From Methanobacterium sp. (lineage in GTDB: Archaea > Methanobacteriota > Methanobacteria > Methanobacteriales > Methanobacteriaceae): 49,387 bases of DNA. Below the pieces are notes generated by a model that searched no databases, was not told the origin of the DNA, and was given only the letters and a program-made list of their open reading frames with translations. The first letter of the stretch is position 1, and each line of letters starts with the position of its first letter. The stretch is taken from assembly GCA_019084405.1 (NCBI GenBank), contig JAHRFX010000113.1, positions 1-49,387 of the forward strand, in the 5' to 3' direction. This document shows, one piece after another, positions 36,360 to 43,954 of the stretch. The translations under genes were made by a program, and so were the position numbers.

Positions 36360-38183
36360 ATGAAAATTAGTATTGTCATTCCTACTTACAATGAAGAAGA
36401 TTATTTGCCTGAATTAATTGACAGTATAAAAAGTCAGGAATTTACAGATTATGAAATAATTATATCCGATGCTAATTCAAAGGATAATACCCGTCAGATT
36501 GCTCAGGAATATGGTTGTAAAATAGTAGATGGTGGTTTACCGGCCCTGGGCAGAAATAATGGAGCTAAAGTTGCTCAAGGAGAATTAATATTATTTTTAG
36601 ACTCGGATTTGATTCTTTCACCCGGATATTTACATGATGCAGTTGAAGAATTTGAAGAAAAAAAGCTGGGGATTGCCATAAGCCAGATGACCCCCCTTTC
36701 TGATAAAAAAAGAGATAAAGTACTGCATGAATTTGCAAACAGATTCATGATAATGGTGGAATCCATCAAACCACATGGGGCCGGTTGTTATGGTATCATA
36801 ACCCGCAGAATTTTGCATGAAGAGGTTAATGGTTTTAATGAATCACTTGATTTTGGCGAGGATAGTGATTATATTGAGAGGATAGGAAGAATAAGTAAGT
36901 TTAAAGTTTTGAGGAAAGCTCATGTTTTGGTATCTACCCGTAGGCTTGAAAAAGAAGGATTGAAGAGTTTGGCTACGAAATACACTAAAAGTACAGTATA
37001 TGACTTTATGGGTAAAAAAATCACAGCTGAAGAGCTTGATTATAATTTTGGTTATGAGAAAGAAGATTCAGATAAATTATATCCTGAAAATATCGTTTCA
37101 TCAGACGATGATCAGGGGGATAATGGTAAAAAAAGGATTATTTATTCAGTTTGTGGGGAAGGAATGGGACATGCCATTAGAAGTGGAGTTCTGCTGGAAG
37201 AAATGAGTTCCCGCTATGATATAATGATTTTTGCCAGCGACCGGGCTTACCAGTATCTCTCAAAAAAGTTTGATAATGTTCATGAAATTTATGGTTTTAA
37301 TACGGTATATGAAGATAACCGGGTTAAAAATAAAAAAACCTTTGTAAGGTCCATGAAAAGCTTGCCAAGGGATTTAAAAGGCAATTTACAGTTGCTATAT
37401 AAAATTGCCCGGGATTTCAAGCCACATGCCATCGTATCTGATTTTGAGTTCTATGCCAGCCTTTTGAGTAATGTTCTTCGAATTCCCCTGATTAGTATTG
37501 ATAACATGCATATAATTACCCAGGGAAAAATAGAATACCCTTCGAAGTTTAAAAAAGATAAAATTAAAGCGGAAGCAGTAGTCCGGTCTTTCATCGTACG
37601 GCCTGAAAGATTTATTATCATGAGTTATTTTTTCCCTCCCTTAAAAAATAAAAAATCAGTTATTTATCCTCCTGTTTTAAGAAAAGAAATAATTAATCTC
37701 CAGCCAGCATATGGGGATTATATACTGGTATACCAAACCAGTGCCTCAAATTTGAAGTTAATTGAAGTTCTAAAAAAAACTCCTTATAAATTTGTGATTT
37801 ATGGGTTCAACAAGTCCCAGGAAATGAAAAACCTTCATTTTAAGATTTTTAATGAAAATGATTTCTTTAATGATCTGGAAAATAGCCAGGCAATTATAAG
37901 TAATGGTGGCTTTGGATTGATTAGTGAAGCCCTTTACCTGAAAAAACCAGTTTACAGTATTCCTGTACAGGGCCAATTTGAGCAGATACTTAATGCTGTT
38001 TATCTTCAAAAATCAGGTTATGGTGAATTCCATGAACAGATAAGTCTTGAATCTTTACAATTATTCCTGGAAAATCTTTCAAAATATCAGGAAAATCTTT
38101 CAAAATATCAGGGAGTGGGTAATGAAGAGATAATTAATGAACTTACCGGTTCTATAGAAAGATATTCTAAAGAATATAAGTAA
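36360..38183 (+). CDS. two-domain glycosyltransferase: GT2 (GT-A) plus GT-B MJ1255-like
   Basis: A 607-residue soluble protein made of two glycosyltransferases. Residues 1 to about 225 are a family 2 GT-A domain: ISIVIPTYNEE, a DSD metal motif at 81-83 (LFLDSDLIL) and FGEDSDYIERI. A linker rich in Asp, Glu and Ser (about 230-255) leads to a GT-B domain (about 258-600) with CGEGMGHAIRSGVLLEEM, like the MJ1255/MurG-related glycosyltransferases, and SNGGFGLISEALYLKKPVY near the C-terminus. Near residue 571 the heptad ENLSKYQ is duplicated. GGGAG precedes the ATG. The acceptor and sugars are unknown; surface glycan or glycolipid synthesis is the likely field, and the upstream membrane protein may be a partner. 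Confidence 0.88.
   Translation: MKISIVIPTYNEEDYLPELIDSIKSQEFTDYEIIISDANSKDNTRQIAQEYGCKIVDGGLPALGRNNGAKVAQGELILFLDSDLILSPGYLHDAVEEFEEKKLGIAISQMTPLSDKKRDKVLHEFANRFMIMVESIKPHGAGCYGIITRRILHEEVNGFNESLDFGEDSDYIERIGRISKFKVLRKAHVLVSTRRLEKEGLKSLATKYTKSTVYDFMGKKITAEELDYNFGYEKEDSDKLYPENIVSSDDDQGDNGKKRIIYSVCGEGMGHAIRSGVLLEEMSSRYDIMIFASDRAYQYLSKKFDNVHEIYGFNTVYEDNRVKNKKTFVRSMKSLPRDLKGNLQLLYKIARDFKPHAIVSDFEFYASLLSNVLRIPLISIDNMHIITQGKIEYPSKFKKDKIKAEAVVRSFIVRPERFIIMSYFFPPLKNKKSVIYPPVLRKEIINLQPAYGDYILVYQTSASNLKLIEVLKKTPYKFVIYGFNKSQEMKNLHFKIFNENDFFNDLENSQAIISNGGFGLISEALYLKKPVYSIPVQGQFEQILNAVYLQKSGYGEFHEQISLESLQLFLENLSKYQENLSKYQGVGNEEIINELTGSIERYSKEYK
38070..38111 (+). repeat. 21-bp perfect tandem duplication inside the glycosyltransferase gene
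   Basis: A 21-base unit (38070-38090) is repeated exactly at 38091-38111, in frame, encoding ENLSKYQ twice. No drift between copies suggests that it is recent. Confidence 0.9.
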
Positions 38184-38195
38184 TATAGAATAATT

Positions 38196-38278
38196 AATCG
38201 CAAAAATAATGTTTAAATTAAAAAATAACGAATATAAAATAATAAATCGCAAAAATAATGTTTAAATTAAAAAAATAA
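38196..38278. repeat. 33-bp direct repeat, period 49, in the convergent gap
   Basis: AATCGCAAAAATAATGTTTA and the following A-rich bases (38196-38228) recur at 38245-38278. The copies are separated by an AT-rich stretch of about 16 bases that partly resembles the preceding flank. The repeat lies in the 113-base gap between the convergent glycosyltransferase and tfb genes. Confidence 0.8.
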
Positions 38279-38296
38279 AAAATTATGGGTATTTTT

Positions 38297-39262
38297 TTAT
38301 AAAGTTACACCCATATCCAGCTGTTCTGTTAGTTCCTTGTAACGGTTCCGAATGGTAACCTCAGTTACACCAGCAATTTCTGCCACATCTCTCTGGGTTT
38401 TTCTTTCTCCTAAGAGAACTGAGGCAATATATAGTGCTGCAGCAGCTACACCGGTAGGGCCTCTTCCAGAAGTAAGACCTTTTTGCATGGCTTTTTCAAT
38501 GATCTCAATTGCTTTAGATTGTACTTCACCAGATAATCCTAATTCACTGGCAAAACGAGGTACATAATCCACAGGAGAGGTTGGTGGTAATTTGATGTTC
38601 AGTTCCCTGGCTAAAAATCGGTAGGTCCTTCCAACTTCTTTTTTGCTCACCCGAGAGACCTCTGCTATTTCATCCAGCGTACGAGGTACATTACATCTCC
38701 TACAGGCGGCGTAAAGTGAGGCGGCTACCACCCCTTCGATACTCCTTCCCCGGATTAGTTTATTTTCCACCGCACTTCGATAGACCACCGAGGCAGCTTC
38801 TCTAACACTTCGAGGAAGTCCCAGCCGGGAAGAATCCCTATCAAGTTCACTGAGTGCAAAGGCCAGGTTTCTCTCAGTAGCACCGGAAATTCTTATTTTC
38901 CTCTGCCATTTACGAAGACGGTACCATTGGGCTCGGTTTCGAGCAGGAATATCCCGTCCATATATATCCTTGTTTCTCCAATCAATCATGGTGGAAAGAC
39001 CCTTGTCGTGGATGGTATAAGTTATTGGGGCTCCTACTCTGGTTCTTTTGTCTCTTTGTTCGTGATCAAAAGCTCTCCATTCTGGACCCATATCCACCAG
39101 GTTATCATCGATAACCAGGCCACATTCTCCACAGACTATCTCTGCTCTTTCATAGTCTCCAATCAGCTCTTCAGATCCACATTCTGGACATTTTGTTTCC
39201 TTTTCTGTTTCAGAAACATTGTTTTTCATTTCTTGCTTCGATTCAGAAACATTGTTTTTCAT
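38297..39262 (-). CDS. tfb: transcription initiation factor TFB
   Basis: Bridges TBP-TATA and RNA polymerase. The protein has an N-terminal zinc ribbon (Cys25, Cys28, Cys44, Cys47), the B-reader/linker region (GPEWRAFDHEQRDKRTRVGAP), and two cyclin-like repeats (about 125-215 and 220-320) with AASLYAACR and AAALYIASVL. Length is normal apart from the N-terminus, which begins MKNNVSE twice because of a 33-bp tandem duplication. Translation could start at 39262 (ATGA overlap with the gar1 stop, 321 residues) or at 39229 (310 residues). The context around both ATGs is nearly identical. It is cotranscribed with gar1, a known archaeal gene pair. Confidence 0.96.
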   Translation of the reverse strand: MKNNVSESKQEMKNNVSETEKETKCPECGSEELIGDYERAEIVCGECGLVIDDNLVDMGPEWRAFDHEQRDKRTRVGAPITYTIHDKGLSTMIDWRNKDIYGRDIPARNRAQWYRLRKWQRKIRISGATERNLAFALSELDRDSSRLGLPRSVREAASVVYRSAVENKLIRGRSIEGVVAASLYAACRRCNVPRTLDEIAEVSRVSKKEVGRTYRFLARELNIKLPPTSPVDYVPRFASELGLSGEVQSKAIEIIEKAMQKGLTSGRGPTGVAAAALYIASVLLGERKTQRDVAEIAGVTEVTIRNRYKELTEQLDMGVTL

Positions 39263-39273
39263 TTCTTGCTTCG
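39208..39273 (-). repeat. 33-bp tandem duplication across the gar1 stop / tfb start
   Basis: Two 33-base copies (39208-39240 and 39241-39273) differ at one base. The unit includes the last bases of gar1, the overlapping stop/start and the first codons of tfb, so tfb gains 11 codons and a second, equivalent start. Confidence 0.9.
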
Positions 39274-39537
39274 TTTCTTACGCCCCCATTTTTTCACAGG
39301 TTTTGGTGGTATATATAAAACTGCTCCAACCATGCCATCTAACTTTTTAGAATTGGAACCACGATTAGGTTTTATAGTAATGTATGGTTCTTTAGCAGGT
39401 CCAAATACATCGTGTATTTTACCCACCCTTTTTTTATTCTCAGAAAAAACAGGTAATCCTAGAGCAGGAGTTTGACTGGATCTAACAATGATATTTCCCT
39501 TGTTAGAGACATGTGAAATATTTCCTAAAATTTTCAT
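39259..39537 (-). CDS. gar1: H/ACA ribonucleoprotein component Gar1
   Basis: A 92-residue component of the archaeal H/ACA pseudouridylation RNP, which also contains Cbf5, Nop10 and L7Ae. Visible features are the beta-barrel core with PALGLPVFSENKKRVGKIHDVFGP and the PYITIKPN strand, and a basic C-terminal tail (KWGRKKRSKK). It overlaps the tfb start by 4 bases (ATGA). The promoter is well marked: a TATA box at 39584-39591 about 50 bases upstream. Confidence 0.93.
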   Translation of the reverse strand: MKILGNISHVSNKGNIIVRSSQTPALGLPVFSENKKRVGKIHDVFGPAKEPYITIKPNRGSNSKKLDGMVGAVLYIPPKPVKKWGRKKRSKK

Positions 39538-39565
39538 ATTATAAACCGAAAATGTTATATATACT

Positions 39566-39580
39566 CTTAATTTGATTAAG
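39566..39580 (-). promoter_or_regulatory. perfect inverted repeat downstream of the gar1 TATA box
   Basis: CTTAAT TTG ATTAAG (39566-39580) has perfect 6-bp arms and sits between the TATA box (39584-39591) and the ATG, where RNA polymerase would start. It is flanked on both sides by TATATA-like sequence. The position suits an operator that would repress gar1-tfb, for example autoregulation. Confidence 0.4.
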
Positions 39581-39583
39581 TCA

Positions 39584-39591
39584 TATATAAA
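39584..39591 (-). promoter_or_regulatory. TATA box of gar1-tfb
   Basis: The minus strand reads TTTATATA, the archaeal consensus, preceded by CGAAACA as a possible BRE region. It lies 47 bases upstream of the gar1 ATG, so a leader of about 20 bases is expected. Confidence 0.6.
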
Positions 39592-39736
39592 TGTTTCGAT
39601 AATAATATATAATATAATTAATTATTATAAAAGTATTTTGTGCTTTATATGAATAAAAGGCACTTCTATGGCTTTTTAAATCCATGTTCCCCTTAAAACG
39701 GGTGTATTAATTTAATAAAAGTAATAATTTTAGATA

Positions 39737-40825
39737 TTATGATGCATCTGGCTTTTTATCAGCCACGATGATTTTACCATAATAAAAAGCAGCAAATGCA
39801 CCAATCATGGTGGGGATGATATAACTGGCCAGCCTATCAATTATACTGGCAGCCATTACCACATCCGCGGATATACCTACCACTGCAAATAATCCCACCA
39901 GGGTAGCCTCCCTTAATCCTAAAGATCCAGGAAGAATAGGTAGAAGTGAAATTAAAATACCTACCGTATAAATTATCACCAGGGAAATTACAGGGGGTTG
40001 AACACCTACAGCTAAAAAGCAAACATACAGTCGGGTCATATCCACCCCCCACATACCAAAAGATAGTATAATACCTATTATCAATACTTTACGATCTTTT
40101 AAGGCCATAGTAAACCCGGTGGTAAATCGGTTGATATAATAAATTAATTTTTCCCGGATATCATGAAAGTGGATTTCTTTCCGGGTAATTTTTAAAAAGA
40201 AAGGAAAAACTGATCGGGCAACAGATAGAGTTATTTTCTGGGCTATCCTTTGATTCGAACCGGCATAAACCACCACACTAAAGAAGATAATGGTAATTAG
40301 TATAAGGATGGTCACAATTAGTCGGGTCCAGATAGATATATTCCAGCTTAATATCAAAACCGCTGATAGAATGGATATGATTATAAATGGTAAAAACTCA
40401 AAAACTCGATCAGCAGTAGAAGATGCAAATCCAATTTCAAAGGGAGTTCCTTTTATTTGCTTTAAAAGATAGGCCCGTAGTGGTTCTCCCCCTGCAGCAC
40501 CAGGAGTAATGTTATTCCCAAAAATACTGGCAAAAAGCATTACCAGAACACTACTATAACGGGGAGACTCATCCACCAGATCCAGGATTAATTTCCATCT
40601 AAAGGCCCATAGTAAAAATATGAATGATTGTAACACAAAATTTAAAGCTAAAAACCATAAATTAGTTCTTTCTAAAGCCGATATTATATCTCCCAATCCT
40701 GCCAGAGCAGTTATAGCAAAGATTAGTGCTGCTGCAGCTAAAAAGGATAGAATTATTTCTTTTTTATGATCCTTTATAAAAGCATAATAATCCTGTTTTT
40801 TTATATTATTATCTGATGAAGACAT
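39737..40825 (-). CDS. flippase-like membrane protein (COG0392, LPG synthase TM-domain family)
   Basis: A 362-residue protein with about eight transmembrane helices of the UPF0104/COG0392 family. Recognisable are GNNITPGAAGGEPLRAYLLKQ, FLPILPGSLGLREATLVGLF-like sequence, and an internal basic stretch (about 205-235, LSVARSVFPFFLKITRKEIHFHD). In bacteria the related MprF domain flips lipids; in archaea the proteins are proposed to flip lipid-linked glycans or lipids, but the substrate is unknown. The gene begins 15 bases after the stop of the RraA-like gene, so it is the third gene of a tight operon. Confidence 0.85.
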   Translation of the reverse strand: MSSSDNNIKKQDYYAFIKDHKKEIILSFLAAAALIFAITALAGLGDIISALERTNLWFLALNFVLQSFIFLLWAFRWKLILDLVDESPRYSSVLVMLFASIFGNNITPGAAGGEPLRAYLLKQIKGTPFEIGFASSTADRVFEFLPFIIISILSAVLILSWNISIWTRLIVTILILITIIFFSVVVYAGSNQRIAQKITLSVARSVFPFFLKITRKEIHFHDIREKLIYYINRFTTGFTMALKDRKVLIIGIILSFGMWGVDMTRLYVCFLAVGVQPPVISLVIIYTVGILISLLPILPGSLGLREATLVGLFAVVGISADVVMAASIIDRLASYIIPTMIGAFAAFYYGKIIVADKKPDAS

Positions 40826-40840
40826 AAAAGGCCTCTTTAA

Positions 40841-41503
40841 TTAAATATCCAAAATTTTAGATAGAGGCTTACCTTCCTCGATCTGTTTTACTATAACATT
40901 TTCACGTTTTTTTATTTCTTTAGCGACTTCCATAACCTCTATAAAGTTTTCTCGGGGTACAACCACTACCCCACATTCATCACCAAATAAATAATCCCCG
41001 GGATTAACCATGGTTCCCTGGCAATCCAGTGTAATATTTATTTTTCCCTCGTTTAAAGGCATTCCAGCATTGGGAATGACTTTCCTGGCAAATACAGGAT
41101 ATTTAATGGTTTTAATAGAGTCTAAGTCTCTGCATGCACCGAAGATAATTGTTCCTGCGATACCCTTCTTTTTAGCAGCTTTAGAAGTTAGTTCTCCCCA
41201 TACCGCATTTTCATCACCTTCAGTGAAAATGAAAATCACCTCACCGGGTAAGGAATGGTCAATTCCCCGGATGGAAGTCCCCCAATCATCATCTTTAGTA
41301 CATAAAGTTACTATATTCCCGAATAATTTTTGGCCATTAAGTGATTTTACACCAGGTATTATGCCCTGATTTCCGGTTACTTGCTTTAAAGAATCAGATA
41401 TTTGAGGGGTGGATAAATAAGGAATCAATTTCTTTAAATCTGACTTTTTACTGAAAAATTTATCTAATAACCTGTAAGAGGTTTTTTTACGTTTTCCGTC
41501 CAT
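40841..41503 (-). CDS. RraA-family protein
   Basis: A 220-residue protein of the RraA/HMG aldolase-like fold. Conserved are YLSTPQISDSLKQVTGNQG at the N-terminal side, GNIVTLCTKDDDWG, GIAGTIIFGACRDLDSIK (with the Arg-Asp of the aldolase site) and VNPGDYLFGDECGVVVVP. Bacterial RraA inhibits RNase E, while others are 4-carboxymuconate or oxaloacetate aldolases; in archaea a fused Hps-RraA exists. A role here is unknown. The start is ATG at 41503; the gene begins 6 bases after the DUF211 gene. Confidence 0.85.
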   Translation of the reverse strand: MDGKRKKTSYRLLDKFFSKKSDLKKLIPYLSTPQISDSLKQVTGNQGIIPGVKSLNGQKLFGNIVTLCTKDDDWGTSIRGIDHSLPGEVIFIFTEGDENAVWGELTSKAAKKKGIAGTIIFGACRDLDSIKTIKYPVFARKVIPNAGMPLNEGKINITLDCQGTMVNPGDYLFGDECGVVVVPRENFIEVMEVAKEIKKRENVIVKQIEEGKPLSKILDI

Positions 41504-41509
41504 CTAAAA

Positions 41510-41800
41510 TCAATCCTGAGGTGTTGTAACCTCTTCCACCATGGTTCTGCCTGCGACTACTTCATCAACACTGTGTATAGAACCACCGTACTCTTCAATG
41601 GCCCTGCTTATTTCATCAAAATTGAGATCATTTCCCTGGATGGTGACTTTGATATTTTCAGTCTCCTTGTCAATTTCCATTAAAGTGATATTTACACCTT
41701 CCACTCCACTTACTTCACTTAAATATTTAGCATAATAAGGTATTATTGGATCATGGGGCTTTAAAATATCTAAAACAATTCTAATCAAACCTTTTGCCAA
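41510..41800 (-). CDS. DUF211-family small protein
   Basis: A 96-residue archaeal protein of the ferredoxin-like, ACT-like fold found as multimers in crystal structures. The sequence RIVLDILKPHDPIIPYYAKYL and GVEGVNITLMEIDKETENIKV define the family; the C-terminus is charged. Function is unknown; a ligand-binding (regulatory or metal) role has been suggested from structure. It starts with TTG, 8 bases after GGGAGG. It is the first gene of the DUF211-RraA-flippase unit. Confidence 0.9.
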   Translation of the reverse strand: MAKGLIRIVLDILKPHDPIIPYYAKYLSEVSGVEGVNITLMEIDKETENIKVTIQGNDLNFDEISRAIEEYGGSIHSVDEVVAGRTMVEEVTTPQD

Positions 41801-42152
41801 TTATGATTCCTCCCAAAATTTTTATAATAGAGTTATATTTATTTTACTAATAGATTAAAAAATAATTATTGGTACTTTTGTTAATTTAACTTTGCATTTT
41901 CTAATTGATAAATCTATAATTCTAGGGGATGGATTATAAGTTATTTTAAGATTAAAATTTACCATATCATAGGGGTTCTCATATTTACCCTTTTTAATAT
42001 CAGGTCTGCAGCTATATAGAATTTTGTTTTCAATTATATTTTTTTAGAATAATAACACATCTTCAATTTTATATATGAGTTTGATTATATATTTCCTATA
42101 GATACTATTACAGTGATAATATATTTTACAGTCACCTTAAAAAGGGCTTAAC
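41801..42152. other. 352-base divergent region between the DUF211 and Toprim genes
   Basis: No gene visible. Several TATA-like stretches (near 42071-42095) suit the Toprim gene promoter, and GGGAGG precedes the DUF211 start. I see no hairpin of note. Confidence 0.45.
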
Positions 42153-42602
42153 ATGAGCTATAGGAGATTATTACGTTTAAGTGAAGAACTAGATGAATTA
42201 AAAAAGAAGGGGGAAGAAGGAGTACCTATCCTTATTGAGGGCAAAAAAGATGAAGAAGCTCTTGAAAAGTTAGGCATAAAAGGGGATTTTATAAAAGTTT
42301 CCGGTACTCATCTGAAACTTTTTGAAGTTGCCGAATTAGCTGCTAATTCATCTTCAAAGGTAATTATTCTCACCGATTTTGATAAAAAAGGAAATCAATT
42401 GGCAAAAAAATTATCCCGAGATATTCAAAGCCTTGGATCCCATCCTGATTTACAGATTAGAAACAGAATAATGGGATTGACCCGTCGATATATCAAAGAC
42501 ATTGAAAGTCTTCCCAAACACATTATTCAACTGGAAGTTGATGTTTATCCCCATAGTTGCTGTATACCATCACTGTTTTCATATCGTAATTCGTTAATAT
42601 AG
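42153..42602 (+). CDS. small Toprim-domain protein (UPF0292 type)
   Basis: A 149-residue protein that is little more than a Toprim domain: IEGKKDEEAL (catalytic-type Glu) and IILTDFDKKG (the DxD motif). The family is archaeal, related to the small primase-like or RNase M5-like proteins, and uncharacterised. The last 20 residues, ending in the low-complexity SYRNSLI, lie on the first hairpin of the dyad cluster at 42585-42695, so the tail may be acquired. GGGC precedes the ATG. It sits 123 bases upstream of dnaG, another Toprim protein. Confidence 0.8.
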   Translation: MSYRRLLRLSEELDELKKKGEEGVPILIEGKKDEEALEKLGIKGDFIKVSGTHLKLFEVAELAANSSSKVIILTDFDKKGNQLAKKLSRDIQSLGSHPDLQIRNRIMGLTRRYIKDIESLPKHIIQLEVDVYPHSCCIPSLFSYRNSLI

Positions 42603-42695
42603 ATTGTTGAATTAACAATTACGAATGCAAGTCAATAGATTTGCAAAAATTTCAGGTTAACCTGGAACAATTACAAGGATAACAAATTTTATCCT
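42585..42695. repeat. cluster of four inverted repeats before dnaG
   Basis: Four dyads follow one another: arms of about 13 bp at 42585-42598 and 42611-42623 (one bulged base); TGCAA (42626-42630) and TTGCA (42641-42645); the 12-bp palindrome CAGGTTAACCTG (42653-42664); and AGGATAA (42676-42682) with TTATCCT (42689-42695). They fill nearly all of the gap between the Toprim gene and dnaG. Confidence 0.7.
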
Positions 42696-42725
42696 GAAAG
42701 TATCTACATAATAGGGAGGCTTAAT

Positions 42726-43865
42726 ATGGGAAAAGAAGAAATAAGTACAACTAAATATCTCATTCACGCTCAAATTAACGCTAATGGAATTGTAGAAAAG
42801 CCAGATGTGGTGGGGGCCATATTTGGTCAAACTGAAGGTCTTTTAAGTAATGATCTGGATCTTCGAGAGCTGCAAAAAACTGGCAGAATAGGTAGAATCA
42901 AAGTAAATATAACTTCAAGAGGAGGGCGATCTAAAGGAGAAATAGTTATCCCCTCCAGCCTTGATCGAGTTGAAACAGCCATACTGGCTGCTTCTCTAGA
43001 AACCATTAACCGGGTAGGGCCCTGCGAAGCATATATTCAGGTTTCAAAAGTGGAAGATGTCCGTGCCGTCAAACGTAAAAAAGTGGTAGATCGGGCAAAA
43101 GAGATATACGCTGGAATGATGGATGAAGTAACTCCCGAAAGTCTCAAAATGATTGAAGAAGTTAAAGAAGCCATGCGTATACATGAAATTGCAGAATATG
43201 GTGATGAAAAACTTCCAGCCGGCCCTAATGTTCCTACTTCAGATGCCATACTGGTAGTAGAAGGCAGGAGCGATGTTTTAAATTTACTAAAACATGGAAT
43301 AAAAAACGCCATTGCAGTTGAAGGAGTAAGTGTACCCCGAACTGTAGCCGAATTAACCCGTAAAAAGACAGTGACTGCTTTTGTAGATGGTGATCGTGGC
43401 GGGGAATTAATTTTAAAAGAATTACTTCAAGTAGGGGAAATAGACTATGTAACCCGTGCCCCTAAAGGAAAAGAAGTGGAAGATATGGGTAAAGACGAAA
43501 TTATGGTTGCTCTCAGGGATAAAGTACCTATTGAACAGATGTACCACGACCTGGGCATTAAAGTAGAACCTAAAACCGAAGACAAAATGGTTTTGCTAAA
43601 AAATATCCTGAAAGACCTGGAAAGTACAGGAAATGCGGAGATATTAGACGATGCCCTTAATATTTTAAAAGAAGTTAAAGTTGAAAATTTATATGAAGAA
43701 TTGAAAAGAGTGACCAATCACCCCTATGCCGTGGTCTTTGATGGTGTAATTAGTCAGCGCCTGATAGATATTGCTATGGATAAAGGAGTGAAGCATATAG
43801 TTGCAGTAAGAACTGGTGAAGTGGTTAAAAGACCAGAAAAAATAAAAATAATTACCCACCAGTAA
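42726..43865 (+). CDS. dnaG: archaeal DnaG primase-like protein
   Basis: A 379-residue archaeal DnaG. It has an N-terminal archaeal-specific domain, a Toprim domain with LVVEGRSDVLNLL (about 178-190) and FVDGDRGGELI (about 219-229), and a C-terminal helical region. It lacks the bacterial zinc-binding and helicase-binding domains. In archaea it can act as a primase and is also a structural subunit of the RNA exosome. Length is within the range of the family. GGGAGG precedes the ATG with 6 bases spacing. It is followed 89 bases later by the Lon-like ATPase gene. Confidence 0.93.
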   Translation: MGKEEISTTKYLIHAQINANGIVEKPDVVGAIFGQTEGLLSNDLDLRELQKTGRIGRIKVNITSRGGRSKGEIVIPSSLDRVETAILAASLETINRVGPCEAYIQVSKVEDVRAVKRKKVVDRAKEIYAGMMDEVTPESLKMIEEVKEAMRIHEIAEYGDEKLPAGPNVPTSDAILVVEGRSDVLNLLKHGIKNAIAVEGVSVPRTVAELTRKKTVTAFVDGDRGGELILKELLQVGEIDYVTRAPKGKEVEDMGKDEIMVALRDKVPIEQMYHDLGIKVEPKTEDKMVLLKNILKDLESTGNAEILDDALNILKEVKVENLYEELKRVTNHPYAVVFDGVISQRLIDIAMDKGVKHIVAVRTGEVVKRPEKIKIITHQ

Positions 43866-43954
43866 AATAATACTGAGATTAACACTCTAATAAATTATTT
43901 TTTTATTTTTTTATTTTTATTATCTGTACTTACATATGCACCTGAGGCATTAAA

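Noticed and set aside
38927..39475. 182-codon frame antisense to tfb and gar1
   Set aside because: Low-complexity peptide caused by the duplicated 33-bp unit and the coding strand of two conserved genes.
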